Shown here piece after piece: positions 17,130 to 25,846 of a DNA stretch of 48,841 nucleotides; the stretch's first letter is position 1, and every line of letters starts with the position of its first letter. A program made the translations under genes and the position numbers. The notes beneath the pieces were generated by a model, which was given only the letters and a program-made list of their open reading frames with translations, was not told the origin of the DNA and did no database searches. This DNA is from Paracoccaceae bacterium. Its GTDB lineage: Bacteria; Pseudomonadota; Alphaproteobacteria; Rhodobacterales; Rhodobacteraceae. The stretch lies in NCBI GenBank assembly GCA_014879735.1, contig JACSRN010000095.1, forward strand, positions 1 through 48,841, in the 5' to 3' direction.

Positions 17130-17741
17130 ATGTCAGAGCGGAAGGTCGTGAACGTGTTGCTCGAGCAGCTCGCCCTTATTGCACCCATGGGCTATACGGT
17201 CGGGCTGCATATCCGTTTTGCGACTCCGCTCGTCTATACGAGTTCGTACCCGTCAGACTGGGTCGATCACTACAACTCCCATTCCTATTATCTCCGTGAT
17301 CCACTGGTGTTCTGGGGCGTCGGTGTTGAAGGTACCATCCGCTGGAGCGCCATTCCCCTTCCCGATCCCTTCGGCGTGATGCGAAAGGCTGCCTCCTACG
17401 GCCTGAACTTTGGCGCCGTTTCGTCCTATGGCCCTATCACCTCGCGCTCGATTGTCGGGATTTCCCGGTCGGACCGCGAATTCAACGACAGCGAGCTGGG
17501 TGAACTCCGGGAATTGACGGTGCAACTGCACATTGCGGCGAAACCCCCATCGGAACTGACCAGAGCGCAGATCGAGGCGCTGCAATGTGTCGCAAACGGG
17601 GACCGGCATTCGGCGGCGGCGGAGAAACTCGGGATCACGGAAAGCGCCTTCAAGGCGCGGCTGCAGTCGGCGCGTGTCCGGCTGGAGGCGCGCACGACGT
17701 CGGAAGCGATCCGCAAGGCGCGGGAGTACCGGCTGCTTTAG
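17130..17741 (+). CDS. LuxR-family quorum-sensing regulator
   Basis: The 203-residue protein is a slightly short LuxR-type transcription factor, upstream of luxI on the same strand. The N-terminal autoinducer-binding domain shows the usual landmarks: a Trp/Tyr pair in SDWVDHYNSH, an Asp-Pro in LRDPLV, a Trp in IRWS and a Gly in NFGAVSSYG. The C-terminal helix-turn-helix spans about residues 145-203 (LTRAQIEALQCVANGDRHSA). It is somewhat diverged: AAEKLGITESAFKARLQSA replaces the usual EIAxxLxISxxTVxxH. In Rhodobacter capsulatus the equivalent is GtaR, which responds to long-chain acyl-homoserine lactones; the orthology is inferred from sequence type and my memory of a similar location. Upstream DNA shows no clear lux box. 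Confidence 0.88.
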   Translation: MSERKVVNVLLEQLALIAPMGYTVGLHIRFATPLVYTSSYPSDWVDHYNSHSYYLRDPLVFWGVGVEGTIRWSAIPLPDPFGVMRKAASYGLNFGAVSSYGPITSRSIVGISRSDREFNDSELGELRELTVQLHIAAKPPSELTRAQIEALQCVANGDRHSAAAEKLGITESAFKARLQSARVRLEARTTSEAIRKAREYRLL

Positions 17742-17795
17742 ACCAGGACCGTTCCCCTTCAAAGGTTTTACTGCCACCTGAGAAGGAGAAAGAAG

Positions 17796-18386
17796 ATGGA
17801 AGTTACGACCCTGTCCTACCAGAACCTGCACAATCACGGGCAGCTGTTCGCCAATATGTTCCGGGCGCGCCACCGGACCTTCATCCAGCATGCCAAATGG
17901 GATCTGCCCCAGGCGGACGGGATGGAGTTCGACCAGTATGACACCCCCGCAAGCCGCTGGGTGGCTGTGCATCGTCATGGTGAGGTGATGGCCGGCGTCC
18001 GCCTGACGCCGACCACGCACAGGTGTGGCATCTATTCCTACATGATCCGCGATGCGCAGCTGGGGCTTCTCAACACCATTCCCAGCGACCTGATGAACTT
18101 CGAGGCGCCGGTCGACCCGAATATCTGGGAATCGAGCCGGGTCTTCGTCTCGGATGCCGTTCCCGCCGCGGAACGGCTGCGGGTGCAGATGCAGCTGATC
18201 CACGAGATGGTGGTTTCCGCCCGCCAACTGGGGGCGACCACGCTTCTGGGTATCATCCCCGAACATTCGCCGCGCCTGGCGCGCCGGGTGGGACTGGATT
18301 GCCAGCCGGTGGGGCCGGTCATGGACTTTGAGGGTGGGCTGCGATCGGTCTGCGTCTCGATCAGCATGGCGACCAAGCTGCATTGA
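17796..18386 (+). CDS. Acyl-homoserine-lactone synthase, LuxI family
   Basis: LuxI enzymes join S-adenosylmethionine and acyl-ACP to make N-acyl-homoserine lactone. The 196-residue product has the invariant residues R25, F29, W35, D46, D49, R69, E112 and R115 in the usual spacing. The ATG at 17796 follows GAGAAGGAGAAAGAAG, a strong ribosome binding site. It lies 54 bases after luxR in the same direction. Acyl-chain length cannot be read reliably from sequence; Rhodobacterales commonly make C14-C16 signals. Downstream is a GC-rich inverted repeat. Confidence 0.92.
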   Translation: MEVTTLSYQNLHNHGQLFANMFRARHRTFIQHAKWDLPQADGMEFDQYDTPASRWVAVHRHGEVMAGVRLTPTTHRCGIYSYMIRDAQLGLLNTIPSDLMNFEAPVDPNIWESSRVFVSDAVPAAERLRVQMQLIHEMVVSARQLGATTLLGIIPEHSPRLARRVGLDCQPVGPVMDFEGGLRSVCVSISMATKLH

Positions 18387-18399
18387 CCAGGGGTGGTCA

Positions 18400-18441
18400 G
18401 GTGGGGTTCGAAGGGGGTCTTCCCGACGGGGGGACCCCACC
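18400..18441 (+). terminator. GC-rich inverted repeat after luxI
   Basis: GGTGGGGT (18400-18407) pairs with ACCCCACC (18434-18441) around a 26-base loop; an overlapping smaller hairpin CACCT/AGGTG lies at 18438-18452. No U-run follows. It may be a weak or factor-dependent terminator between luxI and rarA. Confidence 0.35.
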
Positions 18442-18503
18442 TCTCCGAGGTGCCATGCGCGCCCGGGCTTTCGCATTCGCTTCGCGAGTTCTAGATTGGG
18501 GCC

Positions 18504-19826
18504 ATGGCCGATCTGTTTGACACGACCGCCGATCCCGCGCGGGAGACACCGCATTCCGCGCCGCGCCCATTGGCAGACCGGCTGCGGCCGCGCGCGCTGT
18601 CCGATGTGATCGGGCAGGAGGCGGTGCTGTCGCCCGAAGGCCCCCTGGGCGCCATGCTGCGCGCCGGCAGCCTGTCCTCCCTTATCCTCTGGGGACCGCC
18701 GGGCGTGGGCAAGACCACGATCGCGCGCCTGCTGGCCCATGAAACCGACCTTGCCTTCGTGCAGATCAGCGCCATCTTCACCGGCATGCCGGATCTGAAG
18801 AAGGTGTTCGAGGCTGCCCGCCTGCGACGCGGGAACGGGCAGGGCACGTTGCTTTTCGTCGACGAGATCCATCGGTTCAACAAGGCCCAGCAGGACGGGT
18901 TCCTTCCCCATATGGAGGATGGCACGATCCTCCTTGTCGGCGCCACGACGGAAAATCCCAGTTTCGAATTGAATGCCGCGCTTCTCAGCCGGGCGCAGGT
19001 CATCATCCTGGAGCGGTTGTCGCTTGCCGATCTGGAGCGCCTGGCCCAGCGGGCCGAGCAGGATCTGGCCCGCGCGTTGCCGCTGAAGGGCGAGGCGCGC
19101 GAGGCGTTGCTCGAGATGGCCGATGGCGATGGCCGGGCACTGCTGAATCTGATCGAGCAGGTGGCCGCCTGGCGGGTGGACCGGCCGCTTGACCGCGACG
19201 AGCTGGCCCGCCGCCTCATGCGCCGCGCCGCGCGCTACGACAAATCCGGTGATGAACATTACAACCTGATCAGCGCGCTGCACAAATCCGTGCGCGGATC
19301 GGATCCCGATGCCGCGCTCTACTGGTTTGCGCGCATGCTGGCGGGGGGCGAGGATCCCCGCTTTCTGGCCCGCCGCCTGACGCGCATGGCGATCGAGGAC
19401 ATCGGTCTTGCCGATCCGCAGGCGCAGGCGGCCTGTCTCGACGCCTGGAACACCTATGAACGCCTGGGCAGCCCCGAAGGCGAACTCGCGCTGGCCAATG
19501 CCGTGGTCTATCTGGCACTGGCGCCGAAATCCAATGCCGTCTACGCCGCCTTCAAGGCCGCGCAGGCAAGCGCAAGGGAGACGGGCAGCCAGATGCCGCC
19601 GCGCCACATCCTGAATGCGCCGACGAGGTTGATGAAGGACATCGGCTATGGCACGGGCTATGCCTATGACCATGATGCCGAGGATGCCTTCTCGGGGCAG
19701 GACTATTTTCCCGAAGGCATGAAGCGGCCAGTGTTCTACACACCGCCCGAGCGCGGATTCGAACGCGAGTTGAAGAAGCGGGTCGAGTATTTTGCCAAAC
19801 TCCGGGCACGCCGCCAGGGCAGTTGA
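18504..19826 (+). CDS. rarA: Replication-associated recombination protein RarA (MgsA)
   Basis: RarA is a cytosolic AAA+ ATPase of the clamp-loader class that acts at stalled forks. The 440-residue product has Walker [10 protein letters not shown] near residue 67, Walker [18 protein letters not shown], the sensor-1 region [12 protein letters not shown], and the C-terminal tetramerisation part ([31 protein letters not shown]). Length and order are typical. The stop overlaps a TTG four bases back that could begin ttcA, but an ATG further on is preferred. It follows luxI by 117 bases; no functional link is implied. Confidence 0.96.
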   Translation: MADLFDTTADPARETPHSAPRPLADRLRPRALSDVIGQEAVLSPEGPLGAMLRAGSLSSLILWGPPGVGKTTIARLLAHETDLAFVQISAIFTGMPDLKKVFEAARLRRGNGQGTLLFVDEIHRFNKAQQDGFLPHMEDGTILLVGATTENPSFELNAALLSRAQVIILERLSLADLERLAQRAEQDLARALPLKGEAREALLEMADGDGRALLNLIEQVAAWRVDRPLDRDELARRLMRRAARYDKSGDEHYNLISALHKSVRGSDPDAALYWFARMLAGGEDPRFLARRLTRMAIEDIGLADPQAQAACLDAWNTYERLGSPEGELALANAVVYLALAPKSNAVYAAFKAAQASARETGSQMPPRHILNAPTRLMKDIGYGTGYAYDHDAEDAFSGQDYFPEGMKRPVFYTPPERGFERELKKRVEYFAKLRARRQGS

Positions 19827-19891
19827 CACCCCGGCCCTTTCCCCGCGCTCGGTCTTCTGGCATAGGGCGCAGGCTGCCAGGCGAGGCCCCG

Positions 19892-20770
19892 ATGCTGGAC
19901 GAAGAGCTTTCCGACGATATCCATCCCCTGTTCCACGGGGCGCCGAAGTCGACCGAATTCCGCAAGCTGCGCAAGCGGCTGGTCCAGAACGTGCGCGAGG
20001 CCATCGAAACCTACGGCATGGTCCGCCCCGGCGACCGCTGGCTTGTATGCCTGTCCGGCGGCAAGGACAGCTACACGCTGCTTGCGGTGCTGACCGAGCT
20101 GAAATGGCGCGGCCTGCTGCCGGTCGAGTTGCTGGCCTGCAACCTCGATCAGGGCCAGCCCGGCTTTCCCGCGACGGTTCTGCCCGACTTCCTGACCCGC
20201 ATGGGCGTGCCGCACCGGATCGAATATCAGGACACCTATTCCGTCGTGACCTCGAAGATCGCGCCGGGCGGCACGATGTGTTCGCTCTGTTCGCGGCTGC
20301 GGCGCGGCAACCTTTACCGAATCGCGCGGGAAGAGGGCTGTTCGACCGTCGTTCTCGGGCATCACCGCGACGATATCCTGGAAACCTTCTTCATGAACCT
20401 GTTTCACGGCGGCCGGCTGGCCACGATGCCGCCGCGCCTTCTGAACGAGGAAGGCGACCTGTTCGTCGCCCGTCCGCTGGCCTTCGTGGCCGAGGCTGAT
20501 TGCGACCGTTTCGCGCGGGCCATGGCCTATCCGATCATTCCATGCGACCTCTGCGGCAGTCAGGAAGGGCTGCAGCGCGCCCAGGTGAAGAAGCTCATCG
20601 ACGAATGGGAGAGGCGCAACCCCGGCCGCCGGCAGGTGATGTTCCGCGCGTTGATGAACGTCCGCCCCAGCCATCTGGCCGATCCCGCGCTGTTTGACTT
20701 TGCCGCGCTGATGCCGGGGGCGGCCGGTACAATTGAAGAAAATCCTCGGCAACTTCGACTGCCGGATTAA
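19892..20770 (+). CDS. ttcA: tRNA 2-thiocytidine(32) synthetase TtcA
   Basis: TtcA adds sulfur to cytidine 32 of certain tRNAs using ATP and a [4Fe-4S] cluster. The 292-residue product (from the ATG at 19892) has the PP-loop SGGKDS at residues 55-60 and two CxxC motifs, CSLC at 130-133 and CDLC at 218-221, which hold the cluster. [20 protein letters not shown] is the conserved second half. An in-frame TTG at 19823 overlapping rarA would add 23 Arg/Pro-rich residues and is less likely. The last bases overlap only non-coding frames before the EAL gene. Confidence 0.95.
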   Translation: MLDEELSDDIHPLFHGAPKSTEFRKLRKRLVQNVREAIETYGMVRPGDRWLVCLSGGKDSYTLLAVLTELKWRGLLPVELLACNLDQGQPGFPATVLPDFLTRMGVPHRIEYQDTYSVVTSKIAPGGTMCSLCSRLRRGNLYRIAREEGCSTVVLGHHRDDILETFFMNLFHGGRLATMPPRLLNEEGDLFVARPLAFVAEADCDRFARAMAYPIIPCDLCGSQEGLQRAQVKKLIDEWERRNPGRRQVMFRALMNVRPSHLADPALFDFAALMPGAAGTIEENPRQLRLPD

Positions 20771-20843
20771 CGAAGCCCTCACTTCTGGCGGCTTACCTGT
20801 GCCCGTCCTCCAGCCGTGGCGGCTGGTGCAGAAGGGTGCGACG

Positions 20844-22379
20844 ATGGCTGATACCGGCTTTGCCATGGCGGTGAACAGGGCAATCCGCATGCTGGGATGG
20901 ATCCGGCGCCCGGAATTCCTGGTATTCCTTCCGGCCATTACTCTTGCCGGCTTCTGGATTGCGGGGGAGCAGGCGCTGATCCTGCTGGCCTTGGGAATAC
21001 CGCTCGTCCTGGCCGTCACCGGCACGGCCGCTCCCGCCGATCCGGCCGGTGAGGCCGAGGATCCGACGACCGCGCTGTCCCGCGTCATCACCGGGCTTGA
21101 CCGGGTGCTGCCCACTCTTGCGCAGGGCGGGCGGGGCACGGCCTGCCTTGTGGTGCAGTTCGACGATCTCGATACTTTGCTCGATCACCACGGCCGTGCC
21201 GTGCAGTCTGAGGTGCTGTCGCGCATGGCCGACCGGCTGCGCGGTGCGCTGCGGGTGGGCGATACCGTCACCGCGCTGCAGGTGGGCAGCTTCCTGATCA
21301 CGCTCGCGCCGGTGCGCCGGCTCGATCTCGAGACCCTGGTGCAACTCTGCGTCCGCCTGCAGGAGGCGGTGGGCGAGCCGGTGTCGATCGGCGGTGCGCG
21401 GGTCTATGTCACCTGCTCGATCGGCTTCTGCATCGCGGGGCGTTCGGCAGAGCTTTCGGGGCGTTCGCTGGTCGATGCCGCCCAGGCCGCCGCCGATGAA
21501 GCCTTGCGCCAGGGGCCAGCCGCGGTGCGCGCCTTCTCGGCCGATATGGAGCGGCGGCGCGCCCAACGCGACGCCCTGCGCGACAGCCTGGAACTGGCGC
21601 TGGACCGGGGCGAGATCCGGCCGCATTTCCAGCCGCAGATCTCTACCGATACCGGCGAGATTTCGGGGTTCGAGGCGCTGGCCCGCTGGTACCATCCCGA
21701 GCGCGGCTGTCTGACGCCGGCCGATTTCCTGCCCGCGGTGGAAAGTGCCGATCTGTTCGACCGCCTGGGTGAGGTGATGTTGTTCCATGCGCTCTCGGCG
21801 CTGACCGAATGGGGGCGTGCCGGGCTCAACGTGCCGTCGATCGCGGTGAATTTCTCGGCCTCGGAACTGCGCAATCCACGCCTGCCCGAACGCATCCGCT
21901 GGGAGCTTGACCGCTTCGATCTGCAACCGGCGCGGCTGACGGTGGAAATCCTTGAAACCGTGGTGGCGCAAAGCGACAACGACGTGATCTCGGGCAATAT
22001 CGCCCAGCTGGCTGCCATGGGCTGCGGTGTCGATCTTGACGATTTCGGCACGGGCCATGCCTCTATCGCCACGCTGCGACGCTTCCGCGTGCGGCGGCTG
22101 AAGATCGACCGCAGCTATGTGACCCGCGTCGACCAGGACCGCGAGCAGCAGCGCATGGTCGCGGCCATCATCTCGCTGGCCGACCGGCTGGGGCTGGAGA
22201 CGCTGGCCGAAGGCGTGGAAACCGCGGGAGAGCAGGCCATGCTCTCGCAACTGGGCTGCGGCCATGTCCAGGGTTTCGGCCTCGCGCGCCCGATGGCGAT
22301 CGACGATGCCACGCAGTGGATCGGCCGTCATGCCGCGCGGCCCGAGCGGATCCCGAAAATCGGCCTGCGCGGCATGTGA
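20844..22379 (+). CDS. Membrane c-di-GMP phosphodiesterase with degenerate GGDEF and intact EAL domain
   Basis: The ATG at 20844 after AGAAGGGTGCG gives 511 residues; a TTG at 20733 inside ttcA would add 37. Two hydrophobic segments at about 25-60 anchor it in the membrane. The GGDEF-like domain (about 90-235) has QVGSF at 146-150 where GGDEF should be, so it should not make c-di-GMP. The EAL domain (about 245-500) keeps the catalytic set: EAL at 277-279, NFSASELRNP, EILETVV, DLDDFGTGHAS, KIDRSYV, ETLAEGVET and GHVQGFGLARPM. It should therefore hydrolyse c-di-GMP to pGpG. The signal sensed is unknown. Confidence 0.92.
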   Translation: MADTGFAMAVNRAIRMLGWIRRPEFLVFLPAITLAGFWIAGEQALILLALGIPLVLAVTGTAAPADPAGEAEDPTTALSRVITGLDRVLPTLAQGGRGTACLVVQFDDLDTLLDHHGRAVQSEVLSRMADRLRGALRVGDTVTALQVGSFLITLAPVRRLDLETLVQLCVRLQEAVGEPVSIGGARVYVTCSIGFCIAGRSAELSGRSLVDAAQAAADEALRQGPAAVRAFSADMERRRAQRDALRDSLELALDRGEIRPHFQPQISTDTGEISGFEALARWYHPERGCLTPADFLPAVESADLFDRLGEVMLFHALSALTEWGRAGLNVPSIAVNFSASELRNPRLPERIRWELDRFDLQPARLTVEILETVVAQSDNDVISGNIAQLAAMGCGVDLDDFGTGHASIATLRRFRVRRLKIDRSYVTRVDQDREQQRMVAAIISLADRLGLETLAEGVETAGEQAMLSQLGCGHVQGFGLARPMAIDDATQWIGRHAARPERIPKIGLRGM

Positions 22380-22390
22380 CGCCAGTGACC

Positions 22391-22410
22391 GGCACCGGCC
22401 GCCCGGTGCC
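22391..22410 (+). terminator. Perfect hairpin after the EAL gene
   Basis: GGCACCGG (22391-22398) and CCGGTGCC (22403-22410) form an eight-bp stem closed by CCGC, 12 bases after the stop. No U-run follows, so termination is uncertain. Confidence 0.35.
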
Positions 22411-22427
22411 GAATCCGGCGAAACCGC

Positions 22428-22456
22428 TTGACCTTTTCCCCCCCCTTCTGTTGAAG
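22428..22456 (+). promoter_or_regulatory. Possible promoter for yidC-MOSC-engB
   Basis: TTGACC at 22428-22433 is a good -35; TTGAAG at 22451-22456, 17 bases on, is only a poor -10. It sits 35 bases before the yidC start, after a hairpin, so the position is right but the match is weak. Confidence 0.28.
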
Positions 22457-22490
22457 ACCGCTGATCAACCTTCCTTCGGCGGTGGTCCAT

Positions 22491-24374
22491 ATGGACGAGA
22501 ACAACAACAAGAACCTCATCCTTGCCACGGTGCTCAGCTTTCTGGTCATCATGGTCTGGTTCCTGCTTTTCCCGCCGCCGGAGCCGGCGCCGGCGCCCGA
22601 GGCACCGGCCGCGACAGCGCCCGTGGCCGGGACCACCCCCCCCACCGCAGCCGGAACCAGCGCAACCGCCGCAACCGCATCGGTAGTCGAAGCGCCGCGG
22701 GTGACGATCGACACGCCGGTTCTCAGCGGTTCGATCTCGCTTCTGGGCGGGCGGATCGATGATCTGTCGCTCAAGGGCTATCGCCAGACCCTCGCCGCCG
22801 ATTCGCCGGTGGTGCAGCTTCTGTCGCCGGCTGGCACCTCGCAGCCGTTCTACGCCCTTTTCGGCTGGAGCCCGGCCGGATTGCTGACCGCGGCAGACGT
22901 GCCGGGGCCGAAGACCGAGTGGACCGTTGCCTCGGGTGCGACCCTCGCCCCCGGCCAGCCCGTCACCCTGCGCTGGGACAACGGCAAGGGCCAGGTATTC
23001 AGCCGCGAGATCGCGGTCGATGACGATTACATGTTCACCGTGACGGATTCTGTCCAGAACGCCGGCGCCGGCGACGTGTCCCTGGCCGCCTATGGCCAGA
23101 TCGCCCGCCACGGCCTGCCGCCGGGCATGACCCAGATCTACGTTGTCCATGAAGGTGCAATCCAGCGGGCCGATGGCGAGCTGACGGAGACCCGCTACGA
23201 CGACATCCCCGACCTTGCCGTTGTCGAACGCGAGGGCACGCCCGCTGAAGTGACCGAGGTCACGCAGGATGGCTGGATCGGCTTTACCGACCATTACTGG
23301 ATGGCGATCCTGATCCCCGAGGCCGGCAAGCCCTTCACCGAGGTCACGAAATATGTGCCCGGCGTCAATATCTACCAGACCGAGGTGCGCCAGCCGCTGA
23401 CCACGGTCGGTGCGGGTCAAAGTGCCAGCGTCACCACCCGCTTCTTCGCCGGCGCCAAGGAATACGAGGCGATCTACCGCTACGAGAACGAGCCGGGCCT
23501 GCTGGCAGGGCTGGCCGGTGACAAGGCCGACCCCTCGAAGCCGACGATTCCCGGCTTTATCGATTCGATCGACTGGGGCTGGTTCTTCTTCCTGACGAAG
23601 CCGATCTTCGCCGTTCTGCATCTGATCCACGGCACCATCGGCAACATGGGCCTTGCGATCATCGCGCTCACCTTCGTGCTGAAGCTTCTCGTGCTGCCGC
23701 TGGCCTATAAATCCTATGTCTCGATGGCACGGATGAAGGAACTGCAGCCCGAAATGGAGGCGCTGAAAGAGCGCGCCGGCGAAGACAAGCAGAAGCTGCA
23801 GCGCGAAATGATGCAGCTTTACCGCGACAAGAAGGTGAACCCGGCGGCGGGTTGCCTGCCAATCCTGATCCAGATCCCGATTTTCTTCAGCCTCTACAAG
23901 GTGATCTACGTCACCATCGAATTGCGCCACGCGCCGTTCTTCGGCTGGATCCGCGACCTTTCGGCCCCCGATCCCTCGTCGCTCTACAACCTCTTCGGGC
24001 TTCTGCCCTGGGATGCGCCGGTGACGGGCTCGATTCTGCACACCGTTTTCATCGGGGCGCTGCCGATCCTGCTCGGCATCACCATGTGGCTGCAGCAGAA
24101 GCTGAACCCGGCGCCCGCCGACCCGGTCCAGCAGCAGATCTTTGCCTTCATGCCCTGGGTGTTCATGTTCATGCTGGGTAGCTTCGCCAGCGGCCTGGTG
24201 GTCTACTGGATCGCCAACAACCTGATCACCTTCACCCAGCAATACATGATCATGCGCAGCCACGGCCACACGCCCGACCTGTTCGGCAATATCCGCAAGG
24301 GGTTCCAGCGAAAACCGGCTCAGGCGGCGGCCAATGCCAACAAGCCGCCGAAATCGGCGCCGAAGAAGAAATGA
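22491..24374 (+). CDS. yidC: Membrane protein insertase YidC
   Basis: YidC inserts and folds inner-membrane proteins alone or with SecYEG. The ATG at 22491 gives MDENNNKNLILATVLSFLVI and 627 residues; a GTG three codons earlier is possible. The N-terminal helix is followed by a Pro/Ala-rich linker (about 28-75), the large periplasmic domain, and the conserved C-terminal insertase core from about residue 360 (LHLIHGTIGNMGLAIIALTF, then KVNPAAGCLPILIQIPIFFS). The C-terminus is basic and alanine-rich. Its stop overlaps the MOSC start (ATGA), showing translational coupling. Confidence 0.97.
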   Translation: MDENNNKNLILATVLSFLVIMVWFLLFPPPEPAPAPEAPAATAPVAGTTPPTAAGTSATAATASVVEAPRVTIDTPVLSGSISLLGGRIDDLSLKGYRQTLAADSPVVQLLSPAGTSQPFYALFGWSPAGLLTAADVPGPKTEWTVASGATLAPGQPVTLRWDNGKGQVFSREIAVDDDYMFTVTDSVQNAGAGDVSLAAYGQIARHGLPPGMTQIYVVHEGAIQRADGELTETRYDDIPDLAVVEREGTPAEVTEVTQDGWIGFTDHYWMAILIPEAGKPFTEVTKYVPGVNIYQTEVRQPLTTVGAGQSASVTTRFFAGAKEYEAIYRYENEPGLLAGLAGDKADPSKPTIPGFIDSIDWGWFFFLTKPIFAVLHLIHGTIGNMGLAIIALTFVLKLLVLPLAYKSYVSMARMKELQPEMEALKERAGEDKQKLQREMMQLYRDKKVNPAAGCLPILIQIPIFFSLYKVIYVTIELRHAPFFGWIRDLSAPDPSSLYNLFGLLPWDAPVTGSILHTVFIGALPILLGITMWLQQKLNPAPADPVQQQIFAFMPWVFMFMLGSFASGLVVYWIANNLITFTQQYMIMRSHGHTPDLFGNIRKGFQRKPAQAAANANKPPKSAPKKK

Positions 24375-25126
24375 CGGCACGACTCGCCCATATCTTCCGC
24401 CATCCGATCAAGGCCCACGGACGCGAGGAACTCGCGTCCGTTGTGCTTTCCGCGGGCCAGGCGCTGCCCTGGGACCGACATTGGGCGGTGGCGCATGACC
24501 TGTCGAAATTCGATGCCCTGGCGCCTGGCTGGATGCCCTGCATCAATTTCCAGCGCGCCGCACGGACGCCGGCGCTGATGGCGATCACCGCGCGCTTCGA
24601 CGAGGCCACGGGACAGATGACGCTCATGCATCCCGATCTGCCGGTGCTGACCTTCTTTCCCGAAACCGAAGGTGCCCGCCTGATCGACTGGGTGGCGCCG
24701 ATTAGCCCGCAGTTGCGCTTTCGGCCGGCGGCGCTGGTTCGCGCGCCGGGCCGGGCGATGACCGACAGCGCCTTTCCCAGCGTCTCGATCAAGAACCTTG
24801 CCTCCAATGCGGCCTTGGGCGCGACGATGGGGCGCGATCTGTCGATCGACCGCTGGCGCGGGAACCTCTGGCTCGACGGGGTGGAGCCCTGGGCAGAAAT
24901 GCGCTGGCTTGGCCGCCGGCTGCGGGTGGGCGGTGCCGTGCTGGAAATCCGCGAGAAAGTGGGGCGTTGCCGGGCGACCATGGCGGATCCCGAGACCGGC
25001 CGCATCGACGCCTATACGCTGGATGCGCTGATGGAGACCCGGGGCGCACAGGATTTCGGCGTCTTCGGCGTGGTGGTGGAATCCGGCCCCGTCGCGCAGG
25101 GCGACAAGGTGGAGCTTTTGCCATGA
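24371..25126 (+). CDS. MOSC-domain protein
   Basis: The 251-residue protein has an N-terminal beta-barrel part (HIFRHPIKAHGREELASVVL) and a C-terminal MOSC domain with KVGRCRATMADPETGRIDAY, whose cysteine fits the conserved MOSC cysteine. MOSC proteins, such as the sulfurase tail of eukaryotic Mo-cofactor sulfurase, YiiM and mARC, handle sulfur or molybdenum cofactor. The exact reaction here is unknown. It is fused by ATGA overlaps to yidC upstream and engB downstream, an arrangement I recognise from Rhodobacterales. Confidence 0.88.
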   Translation: MTARLAHIFRHPIKAHGREELASVVLSAGQALPWDRHWAVAHDLSKFDALAPGWMPCINFQRAARTPALMAITARFDEATGQMTLMHPDLPVLTFFPETEGARLIDWVAPISPQLRFRPAALVRAPGRAMTDSAFPSVSIKNLASNAALGATMGRDLSIDRWRGNLWLDGVEPWAEMRWLGRRLRVGGAVLEIREKVGRCRATMADPETGRIDAYTLDALMETRGAQDFGVFGVVVESGPVAQGDKVELLP

Positions 25127-25773
25127 CCATGACCTTCACCCAGGCGCCCGCGCCCGAGGATGCCGCGCGCGAGGCCGGGCGGTTGCTGTTTGCCGGCCCG
25201 GTCGAGTTCGTGAAAGGCGTCACCGCCATGTCGGGCCTGCCGCCCGCCGACCGGATCGAAGTCTGTTTCGCCGGGCGTTCGAACGTGGGGAAGTCCAGCC
25301 TGATCAATGCGCTGACCAATCGCAAGAACCTGGCGCGCGCCTCCAATACCCCCGGGCGCACGCAGGAGATCAACTATTTCACCCTGGGCGACGACCGCTA
25401 TCTGGTCGACCTGCCGGGCTATGGCTTTGCCGAGGCGCCGGTGGTCATCGTGACGAAATGGCAGGCGCTGCTGAAGCAATATCTGCAAGGCCGCCAGACC
25501 CTGCGCCGCGCCTTTGTACTGATCGACATGCGCCATGGGGTCAAGGCGGTGGACGAGGAGATCCTGACACTCCTCGATCGTTCGGCCGTGACCTTCCAGG
25601 TGGTGATGACCAAGGCCGACAAGGTGAACCGGCTGACGCGCGAGGCGAATATCGCCCAGACCATGGCTGCGCTGCAAAAGCACCCCGCGGCCTTTCCAGA
25701 GATTGTGGTGACAAGCTCCGAAAAGGGCGAGGGGATCGAGACCCTGCGCGCCCTGATCGCCACCCTGGCCTGA
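25123..25773 (+). CDS. engB: Ribosome-biogenesis GTPase EngB (YihA/YsxC)
   Basis: EngB is a small GTPase needed for late large-subunit assembly. The start at 25123, overlapping the MOSC stop, gives MTMTFTQAPAPEDAAREAGR and 216 residues; a longer frame from 24967 only overlaps the MOSC gene. Motifs are G1 GRSNVGKSS, the switch NTPGRTQEIN, G3 DLPGYG and G4 TKADK. It is the third gene of the coupled yidC-MOSC-engB set. Confidence 0.96.
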   Translation: MTMTFTQAPAPEDAAREAGRLLFAGPVEFVKGVTAMSGLPPADRIEVCFAGRSNVGKSSLINALTNRKNLARASNTPGRTQEINYFTLGDDRYLVDLPGYGFAEAPVVIVTKWQALLKQYLQGRQTLRRAFVLIDMRHGVKAVDEEILTLLDRSAVTFQVVMTKADKVNRLTREANIAQTMAALQKHPAAFPEIVVTSSEKGEGIETLRALIATLA

Positions 25774-25846
25774 CGCGGCGATTGCAGCCACCCCGGCGAC
25801 GGCATCATATCGCGATACGGTGCTGTCCCCGATTCGGAGCCTTGCC

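Noticed and set aside
20793-24380. A 1195-codon minus-strand open frame
   Set aside because: It is antisense to the EAL gene and yidC and has His/Arg/Gly-rich composition typical of reverse-strand shadows.
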